A stretch of 41,300 bases of DNA, taken from the NCBI RefSeq assembly GCF_001571245.1, contig NZ_BCTK01000004.1:1-41300 (forward strand), in the 5' to 3' direction. How positions within the stretch are numbered: position 1 is the first letter of the stretch; each line of letters starts with the position of its first letter. The notes under the pieces were generated by a model. It had not been told where the DNA came from. It made no database searches and saw only the letters and a list, made by a program, of their open reading frames with translations. This DNA comes from Achromobacter piechaudii NBRC 102461. GTDB taxonomy: Bacteria > Pseudomonadota > Gammaproteobacteria > Burkholderiales > Burkholderiaceae_B. The position numbers and the translations under genes were made by a program. Positions 39,161 to 41,300 of this stretch are shown here, in pieces.

Positions 39161-39265
39161 GCGGCCGACTCCAATGCATGGGAACCAGCCGATTATGCAG
39201 GAAAAACGAGACAGCGGCGTGCGCGGAGCCAGCCGTCGCGGCGCTTTGCCGCGACGGCCTGGAAA

Positions 39266-40363
39266 TCAGGTCGCCAACTTGACGATGCCGTAGCCGCCAA
39301 CCAACAACCACGCATACAGGATCAGGCCCAGAGCCATCACGCGGGGGCCCGCCTTCTTGATCTGAGCGAAGCGCGTTTCGATGCCCAGCGCCGTCATGGC
39401 CATGGTCAGCGCAAATATATCAAGGCGGCGGATGGCGGCGATGGCATCGGCCGGAATGATGTTCAGCGAATTGATGATGGCCAGCACCAGAAAGCCGACG
39501 GCAAACCAGGGCACCGGCAGTTTGCCGCCCTTGGCCTGGCCGTTGCCTTGGCCCGCCGCGCTGCGCAGGTACATGCCCAGCACCAGCAGAACCGGCACCA
39601 GCAGCGCCACGCGCGTCATCTTGACGATGGTGGCGACCTCGGTGGTGGCCGGGTCGATATTGCTGGCGGCGCCGACGACCTGCGCCACTTCATGGATGGT
39701 GCCGCCGATATAGATGCCCAGCGCCTGCGTGTCCAGCCCGAGCCAGCCCGCGTGATACAGGATCGGATAGAGGAACATGGACAGCGTGCCGAACAGCACC
39801 ACGGTAGCCACGGCCACGGCGCTTTTGTGGGGGGCGGCGCGCAGCGTGGGTTCGAACGCCAGCACGGCCGCCGCGCCGCAGATGGCGCTGCCGGCGGCGG
39901 TCAGCATTGCGGTGTCGCGGTCCAGGCCCAGCAGGCGCTGGCCGACCACGGTGCCGATCAGCAGCGTGCCCAGCACCACTGCCACCGACACGGCCAGCCC
40001 GGGCAGCCCGACCGCCGCGATCTGCTGGATGCTGATGTTAAGCCCGTAGAAAGCGACAGCGATGCGCAGCAGGCGGCGCGCGGTGAAGTTCACGCCCACG
40101 CCCCAATCGGCCGGCATCGTGCCGCGCATGAAATTGCCGTACAGCATGCCGCAGACGATACCCACCACCAGCGGCGAAAAGCCCAACTGACGGATGGCTG
40201 GCAGGTCGGCCAGCTGCATCACGGCGGCGGCCATGAGCCCGACGAACAGCACGCCATTGAGCTTGTCGCGCCAAGGGGTGGCGGACGCGGCGGCCGTTGA
40301 GGAGGCGGCCGGGGCGGGAGCCGGGGCGGCGAGGGGCACGGTGGTACTGGAAGAGGTGCTCAT
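39266..40363 (-). CDS. YeiH-family putative sulfate exporter (UPF0324)
   Basis: A 365-residue polytopic membrane protein with about ten helices after a low-complexity Ser/Ala/Pro N-terminus (residues 1-30). Family motifs include FSPLVVGIVCGMLYGN, LLRIAVAFYGLNISIQQIA, TAAGSAICGAAAVLAFEP and YIGGTIHEVAQVVGAAS. The YeiH/UPF0324 family is annotated as putative sulfate exporters; direct proof is thin. It is divergent from a LysR regulator, the same arrangement as yeiH-yeiE in E. coli, so the LysR protein probably controls it. Confidence 0.9.
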   Translation of the reverse strand: MSTSSSTTVPLAAPAPAPAASSTAAASATPWRDKLNGVLFVGLMAAAVMQLADLPAIRQLGFSPLVVGIVCGMLYGNFMRGTMPADWGVGVNFTARRLLRIAVAFYGLNISIQQIAAVGLPGLAVSVAVVLGTLLIGTVVGQRLLGLDRDTAMLTAAGSAICGAAAVLAFEPTLRAAPHKSAVAVATVVLFGTLSMFLYPILYHAGWLGLDTQALGIYIGGTIHEVAQVVGAASNIDPATTEVATIVKMTRVALLVPVLLVLGMYLRSAAGQGNGQAKGGKLPVPWFAVGFLVLAIINSLNIIPADAIAAIRRLDIFALTMAMTALGIETRFAQIKKAGPRVMALGLILYAWLLVGGYGIVKLAT

Positions 40364-40481
40364 GACGGGCCTTTCTAGGCATATCTACATAACTAGGCGA
40401 AATATTAAAACTCGGTCAATTATTTGAAAAATCTTTAATTCAGATATTTAATATCGGAAATTCTGATAATTAGGGCGGGCC
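40364..40481. promoter_or_regulatory. AT-rich divergent control region with LysR-type dyads
   Basis: The 118 bases between the transporter and the LysR gene are strikingly AT-rich. ATCT-N7-AGAT (40431-40445) contains a T-N11-A arrangement (T40432, A40444) typical of LysR boxes, and GATAT-TTA-ATATC (40443-40455) is a second dyad overlapping it. Both promoters must lie here; exact -10 and -35 boxes cannot be fixed. Confidence 0.6.
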
Positions 40482-41300
40482 ATGACTCCGGATCAACTGT
40501 TGACGTTCGCGTGCGTGGCCGACGCCGGCAATATCAGCCGGGCCGCGCAGGTGTTGAATCTGTCCCAGCCGGCCGTGTCGGGCCAACTGCGCGCGTTGCA
40601 GGACTGGTTCGGCGAACCGCTGTACCGCCGCAGCGGCCATGGCGTCGCACTTACGGACGCGGGCGAGCGCCTGGCGGAACAGGCGCGGCAATTGCGCCAG
40701 GTGTATCGGCAGGCTCAGGCCGTACGGGAATCATGGCGTGGGTTGGAAACCGGAGCCTTGCGGCTGGGCGCCAGCACCACGCCCGCCAGTTATCTGCTGC
40801 CACGCCTGGTGGCCGACTTCCGCGCGGCGTTTCCGGCGGTCAGCCTGCATTTATCAGATGGCAATACCCGGGAAATCGTCGAGCGGCTGCCCGCGCTGGA
40901 CCTGGCTTTCATCGAAGGCGATGTGCCAAGCGGGCTGCCCGCTGACACGGCGGTGCACGCCTGGCGGCAGGACGAAGTGGTGGCGATCGTGCGGGCTGAT
41001 CACGCTTTGGCGTCGAAAGGGGCGGTGACTCTGCGCGATCTGGCCGCATCCGCCCTGGTGATGCGCGAACCGGGGTCGGGCGTGCGCCGGCTGGTCGAAC
41101 GCGCCTTTGCCGATGCGGGGTTGGCGCCCTCGGTGGGGCTGGAGCTGGCGGGGGTGGAAGGGGTGAAGCAGGCGGTGCGCGCGGGCCTGGGGGTAGGGTT
41201 CGTGTCGGTCATGTCGATGCGACACGAAGATGGCGCCTTGGCGACGCTGCGCCTCTTGCCCAAACCGCTGACCCGCACGTTGAGCATCCTGGTGCCGCAT
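40482..41300 (+). CDS. LysR family regulator, 3' end outside the window
   Basis: The frame is open from ATG 40482 to the last base (273 codons), so the C-terminus is missing; a full LysR protein is about 300 residues. The helix-turn-helix is MTPDQLLTFACVADAGNISR then AAQVLNLSQPAVSGQLRALQ (residues 1-40), and the ligand-binding domain begins near LRLGASTTPASYLLP (residue 94). GGGCGGGC lies just before the ATG as the ribosome site. Its divergence from a YeiH-type transporter and the LysR-type dyads between them suggest it controls that gene, as YeiE does next to yeiH in E. coli. Inducer unknown. Confidence 0.92.
   Translation, partial: MTPDQLLTFACVADAGNISRAAQVLNLSQPAVSGQLRALQDWFGEPLYRRSGHGVALTDAGERLAEQARQLRQVYRQAQAVRESWRGLETGALRLGASTTPASYLLPRLVADFRAAFPAVSLHLSDGNTREIVERLPALDLAFIEGDVPSGLPADTAVHAWRQDEVVAIVRADHALASKGAVTLRDLAASALVMREPGSGVRRLVERAFADAGLAPSVGLELAGVEGVKQAVRAGLGVGFVSVMSMRHEDGALATLRLLPKPLTRTLSILVPH

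Noticed and set aside
38228..40300. Plus-strand open frame of 690 codons opposite mgtE, the thioesterase and the YeiH gene
   Set aside because: Antisense to three well-supported genes; low-complexity Ser/Arg/Gly/His composition typical of GC-rich shadow frames.

Overview
The window is a high-GC chromosomal segment from a betaproteobacterium of the family Alcaligenaceae, most like Achromobacter or Bordetella. This is inferred from the fused MurE-MurF protein, rnpB placed next to mraZ, an orphan Bug-type solute-binding protein, PagP, and the protein sequences in general; no database search was possible. Most of it is a core-genome division and cell wall (dcw) cluster, flanked by housekeeping and small accessory metabolic genes. 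I see no CRISPR array, insertion sequence, prophage, toxin-antitoxin pair or recognisable defence system.

Left flank (1-5844): the 5S rRNA that closes an rRNA operon, with its terminator; a small membrane protein; about 420 bases without a gene; a SWIB-domain protein (-); an M20 amidohydrolase followed at once by pyrC (+); a bidirectional terminator; and the ABC-F ATPase uup (-).

Centre (5939-25052): rnpB with its own promoter, then a gap holding a very strong terminator, then the mra promoter overlapped by a four-unit 10-bp MraZ operator. The dcw cluster follows on one strand: mraZ-rsmH-ftsL-ftsI-murE/murF-mraY-murD-ftsW-murG-murC-ddl-ftsQ-ftsA-ftsZ-lpxC. From rsmH to ddl every neighbouring pair overlaps. 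Together these genes make the cytoplasmic peptidoglycan precursors (MurC, MurD, MurE-F, Ddl), the lipid-linked intermediates (MraY, MurG), the septal synthase (FtsW, FtsI), the divisome scaffold (FtsL, FtsQ, FtsA, FtsZ) and the committed step of lipid A synthesis (LpxC).

Right of the cluster (25258-30426): a DciA-type DUF721 protein (-) head to head with an M23 metallopeptidase (+), then secA and a VOC/glyoxalase-like protein.

Right flank (30727-41300): an accessory metabolic locus made of a GntR/FCD regulator, a Bug binding protein, a TPP enzyme, a terminator, an SDR lacking the usual catalytic Tyr and Lys, and an Lrp-type regulator. Then come chaC, pagP (-), mgtE (-), a YciA-like thioesterase (-) and a YeiH-type transporter (-) divergent from a LysR regulator that runs off the end of the window.

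The points most worth a second look are the linker-free MurE-MurF junction, the atypical SDR and its locus, the isolated terminator between rnpB and mraZ, the MraZ operator, and an 11-bp-period direct repeat upstream of pagP.
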